Shown here piece after piece: positions 10,209 to 21,654 of a stretch of DNA of 64,000 nt. The number at the start of each line of letters is the position of its first letter. Positions within the stretch are counted from its first letter, which is position 1. The DNA is taken from contig JAZDSV010000007.1 in the NCBI GenBank assembly GCA_036784855.1, positions 372,001 through 436,000 on the forward strand, written 5' to 3'. The notes beneath the pieces are model-generated. The model did no database searches and was not told where the DNA came from. It worked only from the letters and a program-made list of their open reading frames with translations. The stretch comes from Aphelidium insulamus. Its lineage: Eukaryota > Aphelidiomycota > Aphelidea > Aphelidiaceae. The position numbers and the translations under genes are program-made.

Positions 10209-10927
10209 ATGTTAACACAGTTGGTGGCGCTGTTCGTGCTGGCGAGGACGGTACTGGGCAACACGCACGTACACAAACCAGTGCTGCATCAGTAGAATTG
10301 TCTGGCTGACACGCTCCCATTTCAGTCACATCGAATGGCATTCCGTCCTGTCGCCGAGACCGCCGTTTGTAACGCCGTTCATTACACGCTTAAAGCTTGA
10401 TGGCGCGGCAAACGCCTCCGACTGGCACACGTTCATTGTACCGCTGGAGACACGAGGTTCTGCTAATGATGTCAACACTGCGCACGGTGGCACGGACAAG
10501 CGGTGGCTCTATCAGTCGCGCGTGTGCTGGCCGGCCAGTGCAAGTATATCTGTGTGTGTATATGCACGGCTCCCCGTCTGACTACCAGCAGCACCCGGCC
10601 GCGTTCAACGTGTCACTCCAGCTAGCCGGTGATGATGATGACAGTGGCTTACTACAGTCAGGCACGCATCCCGCGCTGCACATCGGTGTCAGGGTGGATG
10701 GCGTGGCGTCTCCAACGAATAACCTAGTCCGTGATACATACTTTGACGTGCACTTTGTGGCGGGCGTGGCAGTGCTCGATACTGCGCTGCCCATTCCCGA
10801 AGAAGTCCCACCACTCATACTGGCGCTGCTGATGACACTGATAGCGGTGTGCACGGCGATAGTGCCTGCTATCATCAAGTGGCTCAAGAACGTTGTGCCG
10901 CGGAGACACAAGGCACCGACAGCATAA
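10209..10927 (+). CDS. Predicted type I membrane protein of unknown family
   Basis: The N-terminus (MLTQLVALFVLARTVLGN) is a clear signal peptide. The C-terminus has one membrane helix (PLILALLMTLIAVCTAIVPA) followed by a short basic tail (KNVVPRRHKAPTA), so the bulk should face the ER lumen or outside. Three exons are likely: 10209 to about 10291, from about 10326 to 10539, and 10592-10927. The last intron, 10540-10591, keeps frame only with a GC donor (GCAAGT). The first intron is short (about 34 bp) and its border is uncertain. The lumenal part contains an isolated Cys-Trp (VCWPAS) and beta-rich sequence (FNVSLQLAG, YFDVHFVAG). I do not recognise the family. It converges on RPF1 with 37 bp between stops. 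Confidence 0.6.
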
Positions 10928-10964
10928 CAGAGCCTCTATTACCACAGCCGCTTGTAGGTGCGTG

Positions 10965-11400
10965 CTACAGAAAGAAGCGGCGCCGACTGGTCTCCAGCTC
11001 CGGTTTGCGCATCCACTCAAAGTCTCCGCCCTTGGTGTTGAATGTGCCTCGTTGCAGCCACTGTGCATTATATTATCATTTGCCATTCATGTGCATATTG
11101 GATAGAAACTGTGAATAATACCTGAAGTTTGAGCGTGAAGCGCGGTCCCAGCTCCTGCAGGCTGGCCCGCTGACCGTCCTTGAACATGTAGCGGTGACGG
11201 CGGAAGAATATGTAGTCCCGCTGGTTGTGGAATGTGCACGCCTGTCGGCCCTGAAACTTGGGCACGTGCGGGAACAGTGCCGCAAACATGCGGCCCACCG
11301 TGTGCCCCAGACGCGTGTTGAAATTGTTCAGTATGAGTTCAGGCTCGTGTGAGGTGCACCGGCCGTGATTCTGCGCACAACGATTATATTTCTATCTAAC

Positions 11401-11432
<32 letters not shown>

Positions 11433-12162
11433 GTTACTTGCCTGAAGATCGGAGCCCTTGACAAAGCTGGAGAGCTTAAAGTGCGCGGTCGGCCCATCCG
11501 GCAAGTGTATCATTGTTATGGCGTTTGGCTGTTTCCGATCCTCGTTCACAATGAGAATGTCGGTGTAGGCGCGGTTCTTGCTGAACTCTACAATGTGCTT
11601 GATGTCATAGTTGGACTCGCGCTTGACAAGTTCGGCGCCTGGCAGGATGGACACTAGCTCGTTGCACACTTCGTAGCATGCCTAATAATTGTTACATGTT
11701 ATACATCATATGCATTAATATACAGATACGCTATTATCACGTACCGGAGAAGGCCGCCGACACGTGGTTACCACAATCTTGGGCGTGACGCCGCCAGTGA
11801 AATACTGCGCAAACTCATCCATCTGCTCATCCTGCAGAATCTCCTCGTCCGCCAGATCCACCACCGTGTCATCCACCTCGCGTGTATTCTCCAGCGTCTT
11901 GGTGACATTCTTTTGCAGACGTGCCTACACGCTCGGCAATCAGTTTTGTGTGAAGAGAAAAAGAGAGAGGGATATTCGCACGCACCTCCTTCAGCTCCGG
12001 GTTGGCCGATTCCAGCTTTTTACGGCGCATTTTGGCCTTGCGCTCAATAGAGGACTTGAGTTGGCGTTGACGGTCATACATCTGCTGCCGCTTCTGCTTG
12101 TTGCCGATGGTAGAGGGATTTATGGCGGCGACGGACGCGGCCACGGCGGCTGTGTTGGACAT
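10965..12162 (-). CDS. RPF1: Ribosome production factor 1 (Brix domain)
   Basis: RPF1 is a nucleolar factor for 27S pre-rRNA processing and 60S assembly. The basic N-terminal helix ([18 protein letters not shown], then KMRRKKL) is followed by the Brix domain: [18 protein letters not shown], then [23 protein letters not shown] and [10 protein letters not shown]. The C-terminal half reads [40 protein letters not shown] and [11 protein letters not shown], ending with [17 protein letters not shown]. All are strong RPF1 signatures, distinct from the other Brix proteins (RPF2, BRX1, PPAN, IMP4). Five exons are read, with GT-AG introns of roughly 50-110 bp. The start at 12162 gives the usual family length of about 310 residues. 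Confidence 0.93.
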
Positions 12163-12395
12163 TTTTTCTCGTCCTTGTGAGCTGATTGGGCTACGGCGAT
12201 GCTTATTCGTACCAACATTCGAAGTGTCATCGGTGTAAAAGTTTGCTCCCGTAAACAGCGCTTTACGTCCGTCTATCTGTAAATAACTCTTATGTATTGG
12301 ATATTGCAGCTGTTTAAATGCAAATTACACTAATGTAAGGAGAACATTCTACTAGGAGAAGAATGGATGTGACGGGACAGGCAGTGTGGGTCCGA

Positions 12396-13675
12396 CTAGA
12401 ACTTCAGACGACGACAGAGCGTCTCGCACACCACCACACCCACAGCGTAGACATCACTGCTCTTGGCCACGTCCGCAGCCTTGTTCAGCTCAGTGTTCTG
12501 CGACGCGTCCATCCACTGCTGCGGCGACGCGTACATCACGGAGATACCCGACATCTGCGACCACTTGAACCCCTGCACCAGGGCCTTGGTCTCGTCCACC
12601 ACGCGGGCGATACCCATATCAGCCAGCAGACCGTGCACATTGCCATTCGAATCCAAGTCCAGCAGTACATTGGGCGGCTGTCATCATTAAGTAAGATTAT
12701 GTCATACACATATAAGTATTGTATATATGCATATGAACACAGGCATATCATCGTCATCTAAACACCAACCTTGACATCGCTGTGTACCACGCCGTAGCGG
12801 TGCATGGCAGCAATAGCGCTGGCCAAATCGTGGATCAGTCGCACAATGGTCCTCTTGCTGTACGGCACCTTGGCCATGCGCCCCTTGGCAGAGCCGGCAA
12901 TCAGACGGTCCATACTGCCGTACGGATAAAACTTCATCAGGATCGTCAGCGGATTGTCGCAGAAGCCAATAATCTGCGCAGACACTGAGCGCCGATATAA
13001 TCTCAAATTTAAATAATATATATGACGTACCTTGGCAAAGTGAAGCGAGTCGCGCAAAAGATACATTAGAGAAATCTCCTGGTAGAACTGCGCCTCCTGC
13101 TCTTTGCGGTACATCGGGTTGATGTGCACTGTTTTGGCCACTATGCGCGGGTTGCCGGCGCGTTCAATTAGTCCCGGTTCCGTGGCGGTGGCCAGGTGCA
13201 CCTCGCCGCCGCCGCCCACGGCAATCTTGTCATTCAGTTGCACATCCTTGCCGAGTTGGACAAGTAAGAAACCCGGAATGGACATTTCTACCACGGTGAT
13301 GATTAGAACACGTTTTGATGACTGTTACCTACCGTGCACAGTGACCATCTGTGTCATCATGGCGGTGTTGTTGTCATAGTTTGTGCTGGTGCTCAGCACG
13401 TTCATGGATATCTCCACCTCGCGCGTCTTCTCCTTCTTGCCCACAGCAGTGTCATTGGCGGCGAATCCGGAGCTGTTGCGTCGATGGTAGGTCCGCAAAA
13501 ACATTGCCAGTGTCGCCATGTTCATCACGGCCACCACGGCAATCAGCAGCTTGGTGGCAAGGAGCAGTGGATCCACGTCGAGTCCGGTGCCGCTGCCATC
13601 GTCGGTGGTAGAGTCTGCACGTACCACTTGCCACAGTACTGTTGCCGCAAATGCAATGGAGCCAGCTGTATGCAT
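12396..13675 (-). CDS. Membrane-anchored protein kinase with incomplete C-lobe
   Basis: The start at 13675 gives a signal-like helix (about residues 1-20), a lumenal part of only some 15-20 residues, then a membrane helix (LLLATKLLIAVVAVMNMATLAMF) and a cytosolic kinase domain. The Gly-loop reads AVGGGGEVHLA, the Lys lies in IVAKTV, the catalytic loop is HSDVKPPNV (Arg of HRD is Ser, Asp kept), and DFG reads ADMGIA. Subdomain IX is seen as KSSDVYAVGVVVCETL. The frame stops at 12396 soon after, so the last roughly 60-80 residues of a normal kinase are missing. I see no good downstream exon, although a last intron is possible. About four introns interrupt it. TKL-like receptor-type kinases of protists look similar. 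With such a short ectodomain, ligand sensing would need a partner. Confidence 0.7.
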
Positions 13676-14035
13676 TTTACAGTAATACGTATACGCGCTA
13701 GTTTGCCGTGTGTCTTTCTATCACTATATAAGTATAAGATGTGTATGATGTCTATATTACATCCATATATTTATACGCGGAGGTCACCGCGTGGTCTACC
13801 TGCACGCGCAGAGATTGGCGGACAGGTGCTCATGACAACGCACGGGAGCTGATAAGTGGTGGATCAGCGGTGCATTATATGCAGTTGCACATAGTATTCA
13901 CACTGGACTGTACAGCAAAGTTCTATAACGCGCTACGTATTTACGCGTTCGTTCTGGCCTTTATAATACTTTGGATTTAATATTGTATGAGATGCAATTG
14001 TATTAAATATTTAGTACGTTCATTAACAATCTCAC
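13676..14035. other. Intergenic region, divergent kinase and riboflavin kinase genes
   Basis: A 360-bp AT-richer interval between two opposite start codons. It should hold both promoters. A short open frame on the plus strand (13741-13980) shows no conserved features and I do not call it a gene. Confidence 0.5.
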
Positions 14036-14723
14036 ATGACCGTGCCGCCTGCACAATTAAGCGGCAGCAAGAGGCCGCTGCTAGTAGGTGCCGACGTAAT
14101 CTCGGCGCCGTTTCCCGTCTACTTGCACGGTCAAGTAGTCAAGGGTTTTGGAAGGGGCAGTCGCGAGCTTGGCATCCCCACCGGTATGTGTGTGATATAG
14201 ATGTGCATGCAGCATTCTTCATTCATTCTCCACGTAGCCAACTTTGAGGCCGCTGTGGTGGACGCTGCGTGCCAAGAGCTGGTCAATGGCATTTACTTTG
14301 GGTGGGCTGCTGTGTATCCCGCTGATGGGACGACCGTGACTAATGCTGATGGCTCCGCCGTGCACCCGATGGTGATGAGTCTGGGCTGGAACCCGTTCTA
14401 CAAGAATGTGCACCGCTCCGCTGAAGTACACATCATTCACAGCTATCCGGGAGACTTTTACGGTGATGAGATGCGCGTTGCGGTGTGCGGCTACATTCGC
14501 GCGGAGCAGAACTATGACTCTGTCGGTAAGCGTTCGGTTAAACTTGTCGTATATATATGCACAGACATCATCCATACATCTGTGTACATCTTTGTAACAT
14601 TCCGCAGACGATCTCATTGCCGATATCAACTTTGATATAAAAGCCGCGTTACATTCCCTGGACCGGCCATCACACGGGGATATTAAGAGGGCCGACTACT
14701 TTGCCCCGTCAACACGGCCATAA
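14036..14723 (+). CDS. RFK: Riboflavin kinase (flavokinase)
   Basis: It phosphorylates riboflavin to FMN using ATP. Three exons, 14036-14183, 14238-14525 and 14608-14723, give about 183 residues. The conserved [14 protein letters not shown] block (metal and nucleotide site) is split by intron 1 just before [36 protein letters not shown] (active-site Glu/His region) and [14 protein letters not shown] follow in the eukaryotic order. It is a stand-alone kinase without the bacterial FAD synthetase half. No signal peptide is visible. The stop lies 22 bp from the stop of CPSF3 on the other strand, so the 3' ends must overlap. Confidence 0.95.
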
Positions 14724-14745
14724 ACTGAAGTATTGTATATTGCAT

Positions 14746-17494
14746 TTACTTTGCAGCTGCCTGCTTGCTAGTTGTCAGTGTGCTGTTCCACTCCCACGGA
14801 GCGTCAGTTGGCATGCATGTTAGCAGCACTTCTTGCAACACCGCTTGCAACCGGCGCTTCAGATCTTCGTTCTCGGTTTCAACGGCCTGTATCATTAGCC
14901 AAAATGGATACAGATACAGAAATGGTACTTGCCAGCGTGTCAATGCGCACAGTGGCTTCGACGCCATCCACTATGAGCCGGAAAGAGGATTCGTCGTCGG
15001 CCAGCTGCACCGCAGTCGCCCCGTCATCGTATATGGCCCTGAGGACCACTTCCAGAAAATCCACCCGCTCCTTGGGAGAGGCCGAGTGCGAACAGCCATG
15101 TGAATGTCCGCTAGACTTGGTGGCTTTCACGGAGGCCGGATGGCTGTCGATCTGGAGGATGAGCGAAGCAACCGCATCCGCAACGGTGTCATTGACAATG
15201 TCACCCTCCCATTGCATCAGTAGTTCGCTGCCGCCCAAATGCCGCACCGTTACCGATTGCATAATAACGATTCCCGGTGTGACACCAGGGTATTCGTCGT
15301 CGCTTGCAATTGCTGTCGGGTCCTCATCCTCAAAGCTGCCAAACAGCTGTCGCACATGATACTTGACCAGTTCGAACGGGCCGTCATAGTGCAGACTCTG
15401 TCGCTGTGTGATGGTGGTGTTACGAAGCTCGGTGAACTCGGCCAGATCTTCCGCTGCCACAATGTGGTACTGAAAGTCTTTGCCGACCAAAATGCCTTGC
15501 ACCTCCTGGTCGGGCATGGGTTTCTCGCTGGCCAGCGATCCGATCGCCTAAGTTAGATCAACGTAAATAATCATCGAACAACGAAACAATTATCATGCGC
15601 ACCTTGGCCATCTTTTCTCCACGAAAGTGCAGCTCCACAGACTCGCAGTTGCGCGGCGAGTACAGCTTGATCTGGTCAGGGTTGTCGCTGTACTTGTCTT
15701 GGATTGCCATCTTGAGACGAAACATTTCATTTGCCTCGCCGTGCACAAGCACCTGAAGTATTCAAATGACCATTATAAAATAGACAACTATACGCACCAA
15801 ATGTGGCGGCATAACCTGGTCGATAAACTCTGCATTCTGCGTGTAGTCCACATGGGCCGAGAAGGATATGTACTCGACTCGCATTCGCAGCGGCAGTTTC
15901 CGCCCGTCCATTGCTACAATTTCGTCCGGCTCGCCCAGTACGTACTAATTATTAACATTGAGAATGAATATATAATTATGCAGTGCCTTGCCTTTGCAAG
16001 TGTTCCATCGACGACATAGCCGGGAATAATGATGGAATTCTTTCTGTCCGAGCACCATTTCTCAAACAGCTCCCGCGACAAACCGCTCTAACGTAAAATA
16101 ATAAATTACTGATATTGAGTGTTAATGTGACTAACACACCTGCAACATGGCCGGAGACGCCATCATGACGCACGGACCAGTGTCGTCAAACTGGTCCACA
16201 TTCTTCAAATTGCTAATGTGCTTGAATATGAACGGGTTGGAGACGGCAAACTGCTTGCGAATCTTGTTATTCATCATGTTGACATATGTCTGATACACGG
16301 CCATGCACTTCTTGGCCAGCGACGATGCATAGTATATCGGGACACCGTGCAGTTCCGGGTGCGCCTGCCAAAACTCGTCGAGAATCAGCAGCAGTTCCTG
16401 CGCGCGACCCAGTGCAAATGCCGGTATCAGACAGCGGCCGCCACGCTGCACCGTGTCGTGTATCAAGCTGGTGAAGCGCGCTTCACGGGCGTTTCGCGGC
16501 TCGTTGGACTGCACGCCGTAGGTGGACTCGCAGATCAGCACGTCGGGTGTGATGCCAGGCGGCCGTTCCGCCGCCATCAAGTGCCGATCCTCTTCCCGTG
16601 AATAGTCACCCGTGTACAGTATCTACTTGTTATAAACTGACACTATAATAAAATAATGCACACCTTTATGCCGGCAATCTCAATTAGAAACATGGCAGCG
16701 CCGAGTACGTGGCCGGCATTGTACGCCGTAAACTTTATGCCCTCCACTTCATTGAGTTGGTGAAAGTCAATGGTTTCAATGCGCTCGTAGCTGCGCAGCA
16801 AGTCTTGCTCATCAAACAGCATATCGTCCACCGACATATTGCTGCATTTGCGTAAGTTACGGCTAATATAAAACATTAAAAACGCAATGAGACTCGCCTC
16901 ACTTTCACATAGTCCGACTGCAACCACTTGTAGATGGCTTTGGTGGGGTGAGTCATGAATACGCGGCCGCGAAAGTTTGTCTGCAAGCATAAATGAAATG
17001 GCGATACTGATACAATCAGTCATTATACCTTCTCCATAAAGTACGGCAGTGAGGCGGCGTGGTCCAGATGGAAGCTGATATAATCAACTTAAATACTCTG
17101 ACTTGTGTACGTACTGCGACACAAGTAGCAAGTCCACAGTGGACGGGTCAATCTCGTCAAAGAACGGCAGAGCTGCGACGCGTCACATTCTTATGAGATG
17201 ATCCCTACACACTCACCAGCCAGGCCGTGGTATGCTGGATGAATACCGCAATCCAGCTGCGTGCGTCCCATATAAGCATACCACCCAGAGGAGGCACGCA
17301 GTTGCTTACCATGATGGTCTTGCCTTTGTACTCGATAAGTATGCATGAGCGGCCCACCTCTTGGCCGGCACCCAGCGGCGTGATTCTCTGCGCAGGACTT
17401 AATTATTATACATAAGCATTCAAATACGCGTGCATACCAAGACGTCCCGCGGGTCAGGCGGCGGCTGCGTGCCGGGGCGCTTTGGTGCGCTCAT
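14746..17494 (-). CDS. CPSF3: Pre-mRNA 3'-end endonuclease CPSF73
   Basis: CPSF3 is the metallo-beta-lactamase/beta-CASP nuclease that cuts pre-mRNA before polyadenylation. It begins [19 protein letters not shown] at 17494. The zinc-binding [13 protein letters not shown] motif is restored across an intron (17080s). [11 protein letters not shown], the [15 protein letters not shown] block, [18 protein letters not shown] and [13 protein letters not shown] follow. The beta-CASP part has [22 protein letters not shown] and MASPAMLQ. The conserved C-terminal domain extends to a coiled segment [17 protein letters not shown] and a stop at 14746. About nine small introns interrupt it. The last, 14887-14932, keeps frame only with a GC donor (GCAAGT). 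About 650-700 residues, the normal size. Confidence 0.93.
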
Positions 17495-17960
17495 CAATGT
17501 TGTCCTGGATCAGGCAGCGTTAGATAAATACAACGCTACCAACGATGCGCCGTGGTTTGATACTGAACGCTAAAAAGACATTCATTTACTTATATATGTA
17601 TATATGTAAAATTTATATATGTAGAGCCGGACGCATGAATATCTGTACTTTACTCAACATTGCACTGACTTGAGTCATTTATGCAGTCTTAGATATTTTG
17701 GTAACATGAGCTGCGAAACGAATCAACAGACAACCAGCCAGCTGAGCGGAAATTTCAACATTTTTTTCAAGGAGAAGATGCTGACAACGTGAACAACAAA
17801 CGCACCACTACTCTTATCACCTTTATTCTTAAATAATTAATAAGTAGCACCATCGAATGTGTTATATATCCGGTAAAGTTCATGTATAATGGCAGCCAGG
17901 TTGAATGCTGGAAACAGTAGTAATTCAGTAGCGGGTGCGTATAAAAAATTGCGGCAAGCG
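17495..17960. other. Intergenic region upstream of CPSF3
   Basis: 466 bp between the CPSF3 start and the stop of the next minus-strand gene. It is AT-rich, with TATATGTA runs near 17590-17625. No coding sequence or RNA gene was recognised. Confidence 0.5.
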
Positions 17961-19631
17961 TCAGTTGAGCAGAAAATTCACCTTCAAGCTGGGATTCTTT
18001 GCTGCTGCTGTTGCTGCTGCTGATGTGGCCGTTGCCGACGCTTCACCATTGTTACTACCGCTTCCAAGGCTGCTGCTGCTGGAACCAATGGATTCCACAG
18101 AGTCACGTCTGACTAGCCGCGGGGACTTGGAATCACCGGGCCTGAGGCCGGTCATTCCGTTGTTGACGCTGTTCAGTGCGGGCCGCATTCCATCCATGAG
18201 CCGCATGCCGTCCACGGACCGCGCATGGTGCAGCGCGGTTCCCATAACGGGCACAGAGTGCGTGCGATTGCGCGCCGGGGCAGTAGAGCCGCCCATCTCC
18301 AACAGACTTCCCGGCGTGCCCACCATAAAGTTGGACATGAGTCGGCCGGCAGATAGAGACTCGTGGCCACCACGACCGACTTCGGGCCGCCGCGAATCGA
18401 ATGGCTGCAGTGGCGGCAGATCAGACGATCCAAATGGCGACTGAGGCAGTTGTTGTGGCTGCTGCTGCTGCTGCAGTTCAGCGCTGGGCCGCAGCGACGG
18501 CGGCTGAGATGTCGATGCAAATGTGGAGGACGATAGTGTGCGATTCAGCGAGGTTACATAACCGCTGCCGCTGCCACCTCCCGATTGTCTCAGGGCCAGT
18601 GAATCGGCAACAGATGTGACGGATCGGTGACGCCACGTGGGCATGTGAGACGGGCCGCCGTGTTTGTGCAAGTTGTAAAATGCTCCTTGATACGCCGACG
18701 ATGATGCTGGAGTCTCGGACATCATGGCGTGTTGCTGTTGTTGTTGTTGTTGTTGCTGCTGTTGATGCTGGTACGGTATGCCTGGTGGGACCGTATAGTA
18801 CCGCGAAGGGTTCGGATACGGCAGCGGCAGCGCCATCTGCATGTACGCAGAGTTTGAGGGGCCGCCCGGATCCGAGGCGAGGATGGAGCGCGGCTGCAGT
18901 AGCACCGGGTTCGACCGCGAGTGCATACCGGGCGACGCCGTGCTACCCGAGCCAGATGCATCGTTTCGATCGTCCATATCGCCCTGCTGCGGACTGGCCG
19001 AAATCAATTTCATGGACACCAGATCGTGCCACGCATTGGTGATGGCGTTGCTGGTCAGCGTGGACTCGTCTCCATTCAGACGGTCAATGACGGTCTTCCA
19101 CAAGAGCCGCCGCGCTTGCTTGTTGCGACCATACCGCTTCAGCGAACGGCACAGACGCTCCCTGTTGGGCAAAATTGTCATTCCGTGCAATTCCTATAAA
19201 ACCGCGCGTGTCAGTACACTGCTCGACGATGCACGTCACCACCACACACTGACTTACCCGCAGTATCCGAGCGCAGTTGTAGAAACGATAAACTGCAGGG
19301 CAATAAAGAGTTAGTGAAATATACAATCTGGGTCACGATACCCCGCACCTTGTGCCCGCGAGATGTGCCACACCTCGGTGAAGTAGGCCTCCAGACTGCT
19401 GTACCGAGTCTTGTACAGCTTGCCCTCAACAATGGCGTAGATGGCCATCACGGTATCCTTGAAGCGGTTCGGGCGCTCCGAGTCGCTGTTGGCCATGTGG
19501 GACAGCACCGATGTGTCTATCCGCTGCTCCTCCTGCGTCAGCAAGTGCATCTTTTGCGTGTTGCTGGAGAAGGCCATGTTTGGCTGCTGGGGGCGCATGT
19601 GACTTGGGGCCGGGTTCAGCTGCGACGACAT
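17961..19631 (-). CDS. Protein with a prokaryote-like N-terminal module and polyQ low-complexity tail
   Basis: Three exons: 19631-19349, 19292-19258 and 19193-17961, about 516 residues. Residues about 45-145 form a conserved-looking helical block: AIYAIVEGKLYKTRYSSLEAYF, TEVWHISRAQVYRFYNCARI, LRELHGMTILPNRERLCRSL, then the KR..RNKQARRLLWKTVIDRL part. Its pattern (short basic helix, 'Y.SfEaY..e.W..sRa.vY.fi.cA', 'LP..ErlcRsL') strongly resembles a putative DNA-binding module common in bacterial plasmid and phage proteins. The remaining roughly 370 residues are Ser/Pro/Gly/Gln-rich with a run of about 12 Gln near 18720-18755. A regulatory, perhaps nuclear, role is inferred from this architecture only. 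I do not know a named family for it. Confidence 0.6.
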
Positions 19632-20671
19632 TGTTTATATGACGGCGGAGCGCGTGGGTGAGACGAGTTGGACCGAGCGCACGGATTCGGTAGATGGAGT
19701 AGGTCGGCAAATAAATCAGCCGGCTTCAGTGTCACCAAGGAGGTGTTTGTGGCCACTCTGTGTGTGCGTGTATGTGTGTGGCCAGCGTGCGTGACTGCCA
19801 GGCCCGCGACGAGACTGTATATTGTAGTGTATATACGTAAGTGTGTGTGTGTGTGCAATGTGGAAGCGGGGCGGGGTTCTGTTGCGCAAACGTGCAAACT
19901 TGACGACGTCACGGCACGCTGTGAGTCATCGCTGATTGTTTTCTCTCCCAACCGGTAATTGGTGGGACATGTTCAAAAATTCTTTTTTTCTCTCTCTCTC
20001 TCTCTATATATAATTATTGCTACATACTTGCATGCTGCCGATTAATATAGTATGCCGCGTGTTTATTTATAGTGTTATTCTGCCTGCTAGATACTTCAAC
20101 TTTGTGCGTGCCTGCAATGTAGCGTAATCACTTTTACGGGACACAATCTTTGTGTTGAACATATGTTCTGTACACACAACCTACCAGACACACGGTTTCG
20201 ACACATTTGCTATGGTAACGTAAATTTAAGCTCTGCAAGTAATACTGCCTTAAGTCATTGCGTCGTTGTCGGGCTTCTGTTACACAGCATGTGTCCGCCA
20301 ATCCTATCATGTCTATTATATTACATCGCATATAAGGGCGTGTGGGTTGCGTCGGTTTCTTTTCATTCTTCCAGGTAATTACTTCAACTAATGTGCCTTA
20401 TCTTAGATATTTGCTACTTAACCTGGTCCAAATGCTTTTAAAATAGACATGCCTCGATAACATGCATCTAGCTTACAATACAGTAGATCTCTGCTCTATC
20501 GGCTTCACGTACGCCATTCCAGGTTTATGTATGTAACAAAAAATTACGTAAGATGAACAGGGCTTTACAACGCACGAAACATGGTCATATAATGCTTCAG
20601 TGTGAATATCGCAGACCGCGCCTTTACGTTCAGTGACTGCATATTTAGATCTTCACCCCGCATACACCACA
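19632..20671. other. About 1 kb without a recognised gene
   Basis: This is the longest gene-free stretch. It includes GTGTGT runs (19755-19860), a CT run followed by TA (19985-20010), and otherwise AT-rich sequence with no long open frame and no tRNA-like cloverleaf that I could find. It should hold the promoter and 5'UTR of the minus-strand gene ending upstream at 19631 and the 3'UTR of SDHD. A non-coding RNA cannot be excluded. Confidence 0.4.
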
Positions 20672-21329
20672 CTACTTTGTCGGCGAGTTGGCTGCAGTCC
20701 AGGTGCGGCGTACAAACTCGGTCAACCCGACATCATTAGTGTTGAACTGGTACATGCCGTACATTGTGAGCGCGGTGGCCGAGTACAGTGCCGCCACCAC
20801 AACTCGGTTCATGGAGCCGATCTTGCGCTTGTTCAAATAGTCCGTGATGATCTGCTCGAATCCGAGGTGGAGATGGAGCGGCACCACCACGCCCAGCAGC
20901 AGGTCTACGGTCTTGTTGGGGCCGATGGCGAGCGGCACGCCCACCAGCGGGATGAGTGCGATGGAGAGCACGTGCTCAAACTGCCATCGGTATGAGCCGT
21001 GCAGCTTGTTCACCTCCTTGGCCGTGGCGGAGGCAGCGGCAATGGGTTGTGCTACCGTAGCCGTGCATGAGCACAATGGCATTTACATGCGAGTGCTGCA
21101 CGTACCCTGCAGCCGGGGCTTGGTGCCGCCAATACTGAACCAAGCGCGCTGTGGTGCCGCCGTACTCGCTGGCCCCCTCATCAGGGAGTGTTGACATACA
21201 CTGGTAGCAGGCAGACCCACCTTGGTAGACTGATGTGGCGGGCTGGCGTGCAAGCAGCGGGGTGCCAAACAGCGAGCCGGTGCAGCCCAACCTGACTAGG
21301 CGAGCGCGGAGCATTTGCGAGTGTGACAT
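20672..21329 (-). CDS. SDHD: Succinate dehydrogenase membrane anchor subunit CybS
   Basis: A subunit of mitochondrial complex II that, with SDHC, holds haem b and ubiquinone. Three exons, 21329-21221, 21168-21106 and 21051-20672, give about 183 residues. The N-terminus (MSHSQMLRARLVRLGC) is Arg-rich without acids, as in a mitochondrial targeting peptide. The mature part has three hydrophobic helices. It starts with HGSYRWQFEHVLSIALIPL, then VVVPLHLHLGFEQIITDYL, which contains the candidate haem-ligand His and the conserved tail of helix 2. The third helix is AALYSATALTMYGMYQF followed by NTNDVGLTEFV, the typical CybS C-terminus. All boundaries are GT-AG. Confidence 0.88.
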
Positions 21330-21654
21330 GACGAAATAGTTTGCTGGTCAATCAAGTTCGCATATGTAAATATTTACACAGTGTATCAAGAAAGACAAAG
21401 GCTCAAATGTTGCATAGCCTGTAAGTATAGCCAAACATTTCATTAGCAAGTTCATATGTACCACCACTATGCATTGCATACACTCAAGTACTTTTTTCAA
21501 CTATATCTCATGGTCCATTATTATATAATTAGAATGCACCATGCATTCAACTATAACTCATGGTCCACTATTAGACACATACAGCAGCTACATGACATGG
21601 ACTGCACCACTCCACCCGACCGACAAATCTAATTAGCTCAAAATGTATTGTCGG
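21330..21654. other. Intergenic region with a direct repeat
   Basis: 325 bp between SDHD and the calcium pump. A 28-bp word is present twice with two mismatches, at 21496-21523 and 21546-21573, exactly 50 bp apart. No coding sequence was seen. Confidence 0.6.

Noticed and set aside
13741-13980. Short plus-strand open frame of 79 codons
   Set aside because: No conserved features; it lies in the divergent promoter interval.
19976-20650. Possible tRNA or structured RNA in the gene-free kilobase
   Set aside because: I found no cloverleaf, A/B boxes or clear stem structures by eye; only simple repeats.
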